Shown here piece after piece: positions 20,948-30,900 of a stretch of DNA of 64,000 bases (position 1 is the first letter of the stretch; each line of letters starts with the position of its first letter). Source of the stretch: Lepidodermella squamata (Eukaryota > Gastrotricha); contig JBLDXI010000012.1 of the NCBI GenBank assembly GCA_047495785.1, forward strand, positions 1,318,592-1,382,591, in the 5' to 3' direction. The position numbers and the translations under genes are program-made. The notes under the pieces were generated by a model that saw only the letters and a program-made list of their open reading frames with translations, ran no database searches and was not told where the DNA came from.

Positions 20948-21458
20948 TGAGCCATCCAAGATTGCTTAATTGAATGATGCTATACCTGCCCAATTAGCTT
21001 TGATTAGCGGAAGTTATTTCGTCTAAATCACGGCAAATTTTTCACTGTAATCCGGATAACTTTCCCAGACCTTCGAGTGGGCCTTTCACTTACTAATTGG
21101 GAATCGCGATTCGCTGTCACTTTTCAGGCGCATGGTCGTCAGGTGTATTGACTGGGTAATGACAGGCCTTTGAATTATGGCAACACGGAGCTGTTTGGAT
21201 GTGATGGAATAAAAAATAATTCAGCATTAAGCAATGCACACCTGCACAATGCATGCAATGAACAATGTTACCGACTGAAAATTGTATGACTTGAAGACTG
21301 ATGAGCAATAGAAAGCTGACTACAGAATGAGATAGATCAAATTTGAATCAAAATTTAATTGCGATCTCATTAAATCAGTTACGCTGTGTAGAGATTTCCA
21401 ATTAGCAGATCGTTAGCAGCTTATAATTCAGTTGCTACGCTTCAATATGCTCTCTTGG

Positions 21459-21466
21459 TATATAAT
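21459..21466 (+). promoter_or_regulatory. TATA box of basic-protein gene copy 3
   Basis: TATATAATCTCGACG, identical to the start of the window before copy 1; 91 bases before the start codon. Confidence 0.6.
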
Positions 21467-21549
21467 CTCGACGCGATTTCGGAGATGTATCACCATTCAA
21501 GTTCCATTCGAGCTATCCATTCCTCGTTTTCTCAATTCAAACCATAAAG

Positions 21550-22124
21550 ATGCGCGCTGTTTTCGCTTTGGCCGCTGTCGTTCTCTTGGCCCTCGGTAAA
21601 TATTTGAACACATCGTGTCAGGTCCAATAATCTTACTCGTTTTCTTACTTTCAGCTTTCTCCGAAGCTGAGGCTGGCCGTGGTAATAAGGGCAAAAGTGT
21701 CTCGAAGAGCGTCTCCTTCAGCGTGTCGTACAACCGGCAGCCGAAGAAGCACGCGATGAAGAAGGCCTTCGTCGCTGGGCGCAAGCACCGCCGTGCCTCG
21801 TTCTCCAAGTCCGTGTCCGCGTCGGTGTCGGCCCGCACGAACAAGCACACCCGCAAGGTCTCCACCAAGAAGTTCATGCGCGTGCACAAGCGCGGATCCA
21901 TGTCCGGCTCGTACTCGCGATCGGGCTCCTTCGGCGGCTACAACAAGAAGGGCGGCAACAAGCGCCACGGTGGCAAGAAGTTTGGCGGCAAGAAGTTCGG
22001 AGGCAAGAAGCACGGTGGCAAGCACGGCAAGGGTCGCAAGGGCAGCAAGAGCGGTAGCTACTCGGCCTCCAACAACTTCTCCTACTCGGTCGCCGTCGAG
22101 ACCGGTGCTGCTCCCGCTAAATAA
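21550..22124 (+). CDS. secreted Lys/Gly/Ser-rich basic protein, copy 3
   Basis: Exons 21550-21595 and 21655-22124 give 171 aa. Signal peptide and chain are as in copy 1, but the four residues RPAK are absent in MKKAFVAG (an in-frame 12-base deletion), and an extra Gly-Gly/His-Gly segment lies in the C-terminal Lys-Gly repeats (GGKKFGGKKHGGKHGKG). The end is GAAPAK. Intron sequence is close to that of copy 4 and less close to copy 1. The conserved 3'UTR block follows at 22158. Unlike copies 1 and 4, no U6 gene follows; sHSP copy 2 is the next gene downstream. Repeat-number change between copies is confined to Lys-Gly units, typical of a structural protein. Confidence 0.85.
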
Positions 22125-22879
22125 AAACATTTCAGAAAGAAAAGCGTCGTATGTGCTTCTTCAATGATAATTTATTCCGAAGTCTAATATTGAAATTTGA
22201 AATAAAGTTGAAATGTTCAACGACCCAGAGATTCGACCTAGTAGTTAGCAAGACCTTTGAAAAATAAGTCATAATTCATAAGGTAACACTTGCCGCAGAT
22301 GAAACAGTTGTAGTGTCGACAGCATCCAACCCCCCGTGTCCCGTGTCTGCGCCCCGTGTGAACTCTACCAGCGTGAATCTTGAGGCCGCGTTATAAAAGT
22401 TTTATTGCAAACCTTAAAAAGCATCTTGCTGCAATTAAAATCAATATTCTGTTTATTTCAAAACTGAAAATTGTTGGCCGAATAATTTATAGGTCGCGCG
22501 TAATTTTTCAAACTACGGGCTCTATTGAGCAATTTTCTTTTTACACAACGGTAAAAAGAGGCTCAGCGCTATGCTGGGGATGATCCCCTCAAAACACATC
22601 AGTTACTAACTTTGAACAACAACCAAAAATCAAAAGTCTAGTCGCGGTTATCAAAGTGTTATATGGATATTATGGATGTGAACCTAAATCACTCCAAACT
22701 TAAACCTCTAGCTACATCATAGAGTGATTCATTCCGTTCTCTATGAGATACAGCCACTGCTGGAGCTATGCCAATTTTTCCTCCTTGTCACAATGGCTTC
22801 AATCGCGTGCAGCGCGAAAGCACGAGCCGGTGGAATATACTTCGCGAATCTAATCGCGTGGCGTTGTTGACGCAGGCCC
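22125..22879. other. spacer between basic protein copy 3 and sHSP copy 2
   Basis: 3'UTR of copy 3, then AT-rich sequence with no gene. It ends in the sHSP promoter. Confidence 0.5.
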
Positions 22880-22886
22880 TATAAAT
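22880..22886 (+). promoter_or_regulatory. TATA box of sHSP copy 2
   Basis: TATAAAT is 116 bases before the start codon, matching copy 1. The promoter upstream is not alignable to copy 1 by eye, whereas the 5'UTR is nearly identical. Confidence 0.6.
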
Positions 22887-22995
22887 TGCGATTTATGTTT
22901 TCGTTTAAATCATCACCTGCTTTTGCAATTTAAAGCTCATAGCAATCTTCTCGCTTTCATTTTCGTTCGTGTTTTGATCCTCTTCAAACTTTAAA

Positions 22996-24293
22996 ATGGC
23001 CTGCTCATACACCTCGATCCCCTCGACCTTCGCCGCTGGCTACACCAGCCCGATGAACGTCGAGAGCCTGCTCCGCAACAAGGTCGACATCTACTCGCCG
23101 TCGTCTGTTGAGCGCAGCCTCATCAACGCCGCCGTCCCGACCCCGTTCGCCGCCGCCGCCGGCATCCACAACGTCAACGCCTTCGCCTCGTCCCCGATCG
23201 CCTACAACACCTTCGCCTCGCCGATCGAGTGCGGAGCCGAGACCGGCCGCGTCTTCGGTGCCGAGTGCGGTGCCCAGCTGGCCGCCATCGTCGCCGCCCG
23301 CCTCAACACCTTCGTCGGCCAGGAGGTGGCCGTCCGCATCGGCGCCCAGTGGGGAGCCGAGATGTGCGCCAAGCTGGGTGCCGAGCTCGCCGTCAAGCTC
23401 GTCAACGGCTGGCCGGTCGAGCAGTGCGCCCGCTGGTGCTACACCTTCGGAGCCGAGCACGGCGCCGAACTGGGTGCCATCATCGCCCAGCGCCTGGGTG
23501 CCATCTACACCGCCGAGTTCGCCGCCCGCATCGGCGCCGAGCTCTTCGCCGACGTCTGCGCCAAGCAGTGCTACGTCATCGCCGCCCGCGTCGCCGAGTC
23601 GCGCTTCGGTGGTGCCCGCCTCGCCAACAACTGGACCGGCTCGTTCGAGCGCTTCGGTGGCATCAACTACCCGACCACCTTCGGCCCCTTCGGCGCCAAC
23701 ACCTGGTCGAACACCCTGTCGGCTGACAACAAGCTGTTCAACATCGCCTTCCGCCCGTCCTCCGAGGTCGAGCTCTACACCCTGACCCACCCGATCCGCA
23801 TGATCGACGTCGAGGGCAACCGCCAGCTGTACCTGTGCTTCGAGCTCAAGGGCTTCAAGCCTGAGGAAGTCACCGTCACCCTGAACAAGGCCGAGCGCGC
23901 CGTCGTCGTCGAGGCTGCCCACGAGGCCAAGGACGGCAAGGAGCACACCGTCGCCCGCAAGTACTCGCGCAAGTTCGTCCTGCCCGAGGTTAGTAAATCA
24001 CTGAACCTTCACCTACTTAAATGTTAATGCCATCTTTCTAGACCCTTGCCAAGATCGACCTGACCAAGGTTGAGCTCAAGTCGTGCCTGACCCAGGAGGG
24101 CCACCTCGTCGTCGAGTGCCAGCTGCCGAAGATGACCACCGAGGAGATCGCCAAGTGCCCGACCATGTCCGAGCTGTACAACAAGCTGCCCGCCTTCGGA
24201 GGCTTCAACGCCGCCGTCCAGGCCTTCGGCGGCATCAACGGCGTCAACTGCCACGTCAACGCCGTCAAGCCCGTCACCGTCAAGACCGCCTAA
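22996..24293 (+). CDS. small heat shock protein with Gly/Ala-zipper N-terminus, copy 2
   Basis: Exons 22996-23988 and 24042-24293 encode 414 aa, identical in protein to copy 1 as far as I can compare. I see only two synonymous base differences, in codon 5 and in the last sense codon. The intron is 53 nt, has a GTTAGT donor, and shares no obvious sequence with the 56-nt intron (GTGAGA) of copy 1, although its position after VLPE is the same. 5' and 3' UTRs are similar but diverged by scattered substitutions. Exon identity with intron divergence points to gene conversion or very strong codon constraint. Function as for copy 1: holdase chaperone with an alpha-crystallin domain. Confidence 0.92.
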
Positions 24294-25647
24294 ATGAAAG
24301 CCACATCCAAAGAGAAGATGAGCAATTATGCGCAATGTTAAAGAACTTTGCTTGAGAGAAATTGTGATACCATTTGATGTGATACTCTAGTGTTATTTGC
24401 AGTTTTCCTCGAGACAGTAAAACAAGATATGTTGCGTAAAAATGGTCTGAGAATTCAGTATCATTCTTATTTAATTGCAAAAGATCGTGGAATTCGACAA
24501 AGAAGAAGTTCGCCACCACGCCATGAGCCATTTTTTTTGCAAAAATCCATACATTTTTGTATGCAAATGACCTATCTGGTTGCTGGATGCGAGACCGCAG
24601 AGGGCCTTTCAAAAACTTTGCTACTTTAATTTTAAGATCATACTTCTTGGGATCATTTCTTTATTTAGATTTGCCCCAACGTCAGCCTCATCTGACGACA
24701 AACCCAAACCGCGATGACGAGGCGTGGTGACTGGCCCTGAGCGCGAACTTGGCCTCACGAGGCCGGCGACCTTTCCAGGGTGGCTGGGCTCGAGGTGGCC
24801 GTTGATGAACGTTCCGGCCTGGTGGCTCTTTAATTAGGGCCACTTCCAGAGGGGTCAGTCGCTTTCAGAGCGGCTTTTTTTAATGAAAAACAAAACCTGA
24901 ATCGTTCCTCAAAACCACGTTTGAAAATATCTCAGAATAATAAATATTTTTTAGGTTTCCGTTAGAGATGATATAGCCATCAAGCAATCACTTCATCAAT
25001 TTATCATGAAATCAGAAATCATTAAATCAGTCCGACGAATCTCAAAGTTATCAAAGCATGATGATATCCGCCTATTCGTCCAGTCGCCGGCGAATTATTC
25101 TTTTTAGCATTAATAAGCTATAACTTCAGCAATCCATTTTATTATTGATAAAAAATCCCAAGTAAAAATTGGACAGAGGCTGCTGTAACTTGGATTAATC
25201 TGCACTCAACCAAGGCTAAATCACAACCTCGTTTTGGCAAGTGATTTATTTTGTGCAGCTTCGTAGGTGTGCAGAGGAATTGTTTTGAGCTTTGGAGTCT
25301 CGAAATTCAATAACAATTTCTTCGAATCGAGATACCTACTGTAAAAGGTAGGGAATTTTGCTCAACAATTTTCCGAAATTTAATTTTATTGTTTGATGTA
25401 GGTAGGTACATCAAACAACAGTCCGTTGCTAATATGTTATAGGCTCAATGATGACTTGTGAAGGCTATATCAGCTTGAATACATGGTAAAATGTGAAATA
25501 ATTTGTTAGGATGGTTTTTCGAGTTATCAATCCAATTACCAATTGAAGACCCGATGCATTTCTACTGGTAACCAATTAGCCGACAATTATATTGATGATT
25601 ACGCTCGATTCAATTATTTGCCGCGCTTCGAGAATTAACGATTCCGG
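24294..25647. other. intergenic with a GC-rich island
   Basis: sHSP 3' flank to about 24450, a GC-rich island at 24667-24885 (separate entry), then AT-rich sequence without a gene up to the promoter of basic-protein copy 4. Confidence 0.5.
24667..24885. other. GC-rich island of unknown nature
   Basis: About 220 bases clearly richer in G+C than the flanks. On the minus strand it begins after an A-run and ends with AATAAAG, and one frame runs open with C/G-ending codons (FINGHLEPSHPGKVAGLV) but has no start. On the plus strand it ends in GCGGCTTTTTTT, like a pol III stop. Processed retrocopy, ncRNA or element fragment are all possible. Confidence 0.35.
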
Positions 25648-25655
25648 TATATAAA
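25648..25655 (+). promoter_or_regulatory. TATA box of basic-protein gene copy 4
   Basis: TATATAAA, 91 bases before the start codon, as in the other copies. Confidence 0.6.
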
Positions 25656-25738
25656 GACGATGGATATTAAAGAAAAATCATCAAGCTAAATTTGACTTAA
25701 TCAATATATAATTTTCGCTCAAATATCAAACCATAAAG

Positions 25739-26307
25739 ATGCGTGCTGTTTTCGCTTTGGCTGCTGTCCTTCTTATGGCTCTCGGTAATCTTTGAAAGCA
25801 TTGTTTGGTCCAATAATCTTACTCGTTTTCTTACTTTCAGCTTTCTCCGAAGCTGAGGCTGGCCGTGGTAATAAGGGCAAAAGTGTCTCGAAGAGCGTCT
25901 CCTTCAGCGTGTCGTACAACCGGCAGCCGAAGAAGCACGCGATGAAGAAGCGCCCGGCCAAGAAGGCCTTCGTCGCTGGGCGCAAGCACCGCCGTGCCTC
26001 GTTCTCCAAGTCCGTGTCCGCGTCGGTGTCGGCCCGCACGAACAAGCACACCCGCAAGGTCTCCACCAAGAAGTTCATGCGCGTGCACAAGCGCGGATCC
26101 ATGTCCGGCTCGTACTCGCGGTCGGGCTCCTTCGGCGGCTACAACAAGAAGCACGGCAGCAAGCGCCACGGTGGCAAGAAGTTTGGCGGCAAGAAGGGTG
26201 GCAAGCACGGCAAGGGTCGCAAGGGCAGCAAGAGCGGCAGCTACTCGGCCTCCAACAACTTCTCCTACTCGGTCGCCGTCGAGACCGGTGCTGCTCCCGC
26301 TAAATAA
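25739..26307 (+). CDS. secreted Lys/Gly/Ser-rich basic protein, copy 4
   Basis: Exons 25739-25784 and 25841-26307 give 170 aa. Signal peptide MRAVFALAAVLLMAL; chain as in copy 1 but with fewer GGKKFGGKK units (KKFGGKKGGKHGKG) and KHGSKRHGG instead of KHGNKRHGG. The end is GAAPAK. Downstream it shares the 3'UTR block, the AATAAA and then the U6 gene with copy 1, so copies 1 and 4 belong to one duplicated gene-plus-U6 cassette of about 1 kb. Codon bias is strongly C/G-ending. Secretion is predicted from the signal peptide; function is unknown. Confidence 0.85.
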
Positions 26308-26440
26308 AAACATTTCAGAAAGAAAAGCGTCGTATGAGCTTCTTCAATGATAATTTATTCCGAAGTCTAATATTGAAATAAAGTTGAAAAGATCTTCGCT
26401 AGTCTTCATTTCTCCTTAATTCCAATTTACCAATGAATTT

Positions 26441-26458
26441 TGAATATTCAAATCAGAT
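26441..26458 (+). promoter_or_regulatory. putative PSE of U6 gene 2
   Basis: TGAATATTCAAATCAGAT starts 79 bases before the U6 RNA, at exactly the same distance as in copy 1. Confidence 0.7.
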
Positions 26459-26519
26459 AAACTGAAATTTTTCCGCATCGCGGATTCGGCTCAAATGGCT
26501 GCTTGAAGTTGTCGTTATT

Positions 26520-26536
26520 GTCAATCTTCGGATTGG

Positions 26537-26575
<39 letters not shown>

Positions 26576-26625
26576 GGCCCCTGCGCAAGGATGACACGCA
26601 AAATCGTGAAGCGTTCCATATTTTT
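26520..26625 (+). ncRNA. U6 spliceosomal snRNA, copy 2
   Basis: 106 nt, matching copy 1 from the 5' hairpin GTCAATC-TTCG-GATTGGC to the terminal T-run, including ACAGAGA and the internal stem-loop. Flanking sequence is only partly conserved between copies, so identity of the RNA reflects selection or conversion. Confidence 0.97.
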
Positions 26626-27991
26626 CTATTACATCAGTCGGATTGGAAGCAGCCATATTTTACCTGCGAGCGATCCGTCGACCTATTTTCATTTTTCGTC
26701 AATTAGCGTAACAAGCTACAATTAGTCACGGTGTCACTACTCTTGGCCGCTAACGCGTTATCGAATTCTCCTTTCTTCCAAATCGTAGCTATACATAAGG
26801 GGCTTGAAACTTGAGGCTAGTGGAAATGCCAGCTGAACTGCACTTCATCGATAATAAGGAGGCTGAAGGCAGGTCAAGTTCTGGAACTAGGATTGAACTT
26901 GAAGAAAATGTGTATAGATTAAGCCCTTCAGCGCACTTCATCTTCATGTTTTTGCTTGTTATGTTGATGACCCTCATTTGATCTTCATTGTTTACAAGGG
27001 ATTTCAAGAAACAGGTTCTTGAATAACAAAAAACGGGCTTTGTAATGAAGGAGAAAAACAGCAACTGTCGCCTATTGACGTTCAGTGATTACGAATAAAA
27101 GTGGCCCAGACGAGCGGATAAACAGCCAGCGTAGCAAATAGCCGTGACAAGTGGCCATACATCTTCTCAGCTACCATCTGCGGTGATGATAAGCAGGGTG
27201 TATAACAGCATCCAGGACGCACATGGGGTCTCATCCAGAGTTATAAAGGCGGGTTTATTAAGGCGGCTGCTGGCGCACTCACTCACCTTCGAGGCCGGCC
27301 GGAAGAGCGCATCAGCAGCAGAAGCAGTATGGCTGTTTCATCATCATAGCTGAGCGCTATATACGATGAAAAATCGCGCCCGCCTCTTGTCAACTGAGTA
27401 AATAAACACACGGATGCGGAACCCGGCTCGGTCGCTAACCAACTATACACGGCGCCGTCGTCGTGTTTGCTCAGGCCTCTCGAGCGACGGCTCGATGATT
27501 CATCCGCCGACTTTTTCTGTTGATATAATATAAGCGTAGCAGTGTATATTCGACTTTGTCAGCTATCTTATCGCAGCGGCGGGACCGGGTATACGCTCTT
27601 GTGCCTGCGACGCTTAGATAAGGCACATAATTGTGATATTATTAATGAAAACACGGGGCCATAAATAACTTTATACTCCCCTCGTTATAATTACTATTAC
27701 GCGCTACGGTGTTGTTTTAGTCAGCCCGGGTTCCGGATTGGTACCCACAATCAATATTATTATCACGAACTCCCCTTAGTATTATACCACTTGGCTCGGT
27801 GTTTAATTTATCAATTTTTTCCTTCTCTCTTTTGATAGATAACACAATTATTCATCGGTGAAAAATTACCAAATCGCGCACTCGAAATAGTTAAATGTAG
27901 CGCGAGCTCTCGGAATCGGAAATTTTTAAATAATATAATAGCGGCTATTTTGTTTACGTTTCTTATTGCCGCGCCTCACGAACAAGAAAAA
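26626..27991. other. upstream region of latrophilin gene
   Basis: No gene seen. 27100-27620 is somewhat richer in G+C than its surroundings and may hold promoter or 5'UTR sequence of the latrophilin gene, but I see no defined element. Confidence 0.4.
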
Positions 27992-30900
27992 ATGTGCCAA
28001 AATTTGATATTTTTGCTAAAATTACTCATCGTTACCGCTGTCATGGCGACGACCTGTTACGCCACGGTCGTAATTCCTGACGAGTCGGGATTTGTCAATA
28101 ACTGGAAGCTCTTGCTATCTGAAAAAAGTAAGTTAAAAATTCAATATTTTTGGGTGAAGTCTAAATAATCCTCAGAAATTTGTATATTTAATTTGAAGAT
28201 AACCTTCTTATTACTTCCAATTTAAAAAATTACAAAAAATAAAAAAATGTCCAAAATGAGGTCAAATTGTTTATTTAACCATTTTTCCAGGCTGCGAAGC
28301 TGTTGAATACCATCCTGGTTTATCGAGGGAAGTTCTCGGCTGTGAAGAGCAGAAAGTATCGTTGAACTGCAGCGATCAGGCCGATTCAGCGATAGTCGTT
28401 TGCGAGGCGTTGTTCGGTCGCGATAACCTTCACGAATGCGCCCCAGCCCGATCGCTCGACACAAGTTGCGCCTCACTCGATGCTATCAATATCGTCACGG
28501 AAGAGTGCCAATGGAAGCCGCACTGCAGTATCAAAGCTTCAAAACACGAATTCGCTGATCCTTGCCCGAATCAGTCAAAATTTTTACGCATTAAATATAT
28601 TTGCCTAAATCGTAAGAAATTTTCATTTTTTTCGTTGAATTATGTTAATTTATTCGATTTTTAATTTAGGGTTATACGGAGCCTCGCTATTGACAACCAC
28701 AACTACAACTACAACGGCAGCACCCAATATTGGCACTGAATCCACAACTCAGCCATTGTAAGTTGATTTTTCGGAAATTTCCGAAATATTTTTTAGAAAA
28801 ATGTGAATAATTCCCAAATTTTTCATTTCCTTTTCAGGTTTTGCCCGGCGACCATAAACCGTGGAATCAATTTTCCTCGGACTGAGGCCGGCAAAAATGC
28901 CTTTGTCGATTGTCCAGGTCGCGACGATTTGATAAAAATTACGGCTACCAGTGCTAAAAAGCGACGAGATCTACCCTACGCCCGCTTCAAATGCGGAATT
29001 GACGGCGAGTGGAAAGGCAGGCCTGATCTCAGCCGTTGCGAATCCGAAGTCGGCGAACAGATGAAAAAGCTTGCCGAGGAAGTCAGCCAAGGGTCGAAAC
29101 CGCCTGTCGACGCGGCGAGGAGTCTCGAGTCGAAAACGGCCCAGACTAAAATGACATACGGCGGTGATTTAATTTCTACTGTCGACGCGATTCAAAAAAC
29201 TGCGAATGCTAGTGCGAAAACGGAGAAAAGCTTGACGAGACCACCCGAAGCTGAGTCGGTGAATCAAGTCGCGAAATCACTGGCCCGAAGCGGGTCGTCC
29301 CTCCTATCGGACGAGCAATTCCCAATATGGGCTGATCTTCCTGAATTTAAGCAGGACGTAGCCGCGACTCGTTTGATGGAAGGCATCGAACAGTCGATGA
29401 TGTCTGAGGCCGAGGCGAGGAGTAAAATTTCGGTCAAGGGCGATTTACCAGACTTTGGCGATACAGACACAACCCTGCATTTGGAGGACAACATCATCGC
29501 CGAAGTTTCGGTGGTAAATGTCGAAAAATTGCAGGGGAAACAGTCGAAGGAATTTCCGAAAAAGCTGAAAGAGCAGAAACAACAGGAGAAGAAAGAATCA
29601 ACATCGCCTCTGGACTTAAAGATTTTCATCGACGACGATGAATCTGTCGTCATGCCGACTTCTCAGCTTCAAAAATATTCGGAAAACGGTTTGGCTAAGG
29701 TTGTCTACATCCAGTACCGTAATTTGGAGCGGTTTATGGGCTTCACGGCCGATTTGCCGAGTTTCAATGATTCATTCTCGAATCGTGGCCCGGTCAATGG
29801 CGAAGGTACGGATGAAGAGGGAAATTCCTACGTGAACTTCCCAATGGCTGGCCAGACGCGATCGCATGTCCTTAACAGTAAAATTGTGACTATTTCCATG
29901 GGCGAGCGGCATAGGGTTAAGATGCAGCTCGACGAACCAGTTATCTTCACTCTGAGGCACGAAAAGGTGAGAAATATTATTCCTTCTAAATTGTTTTATT
30001 GAGAATTTTAAATTTTTTTCAGATTGATGATCGCCAGAAACCAATTTGCTGCTTCTGGGACTACAATCCTTGGTTAGTTTTGGCTGGAATTATTTTTTCA
30101 GAATATTTTTTTAGTGGAGTGACCAAATTACAAAATTCGGCCCTTGTCTCCTTTTTTATTTTGATTAAAAATACCACGAATTTTGAGTGCGTGAATAATT
30201 TTGAATGTTGGTACCTTTTTTGGTTCCGCAACAGGCATCATTATTGTCTCGCTTAAAGTGAGACCTATAGTGGCTACTAATTAAATTTGAATCAAATTTA
30301 AATTTTATTTTTTATTTTTAGGACTTATCGCGGAAGTTGGTCTGCTGAAGGCTGCTATCGCGTTCGCACCAACTCGACTCACACGACTTGCGGTTGTAAC
30401 CATCTGACGAGTTTCGCCATTCTAGTCGACGTCAGTGGTATGGACGCTGAGGTATGCGAGCGCGCATTCCGCTCATTGAGATAAAGCAGAATAAAATCTG
30501 CCTTTAAACGGCTGGAATATAAAGCCTTAATACCGGCTGTAAATTAGACATTTTTCTCGCTGTAATGCTGCCAAATTCGCATTGTTCCGCCGAGTTTTAC
30601 CACAGTCACGAGTGCTAAAGCCGGGTTTAAAATTCATTAAAAATGACCACTTATCTTATCACATAAAATAGGGCACAAAATTATTTGAAAATGAACAAAT
30701 TAGGGAAGAATATTTAGAAAATGTTTGATATTTTATCGTTAATATTATTCCTTCAGACCGCTGAGCATGACCGAGAATGGCTGTCAATCATCACAATCGC
30801 AGGCTGTTCGATTTCGTCCGTTTGCCTCCTCTTATTCTGGTTCACCTTTCAATTTATCGACAGGTTGGCGCAAAATTAGTCAATTTCTTGAATTTTTTAA

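Larger units (their letters stand above)
19747..21458. other. intergenic with hairpins; possible unresolved exons
   Basis: No complete gene could be built. Two minus-strand stretches are Cys-bearing (about 20090-20250, with SVCEKCDSATTN; about 21130-21265, with VHCMHC before a GTGTGC and APCCHN after a CAG). They could be exons of a small secreted Cys-rich gene, but junctions are not convincing. Hairpins at 20672-20706 and 20844-20947 are listed separately. Confidence 0.3.

Noticed and set aside
20010-21308. Another Ly6-like gene from Cys-bearing minus-strand stretches
   Set aside because: Could not find consistent junctions or a DxCN end; left as unresolved.
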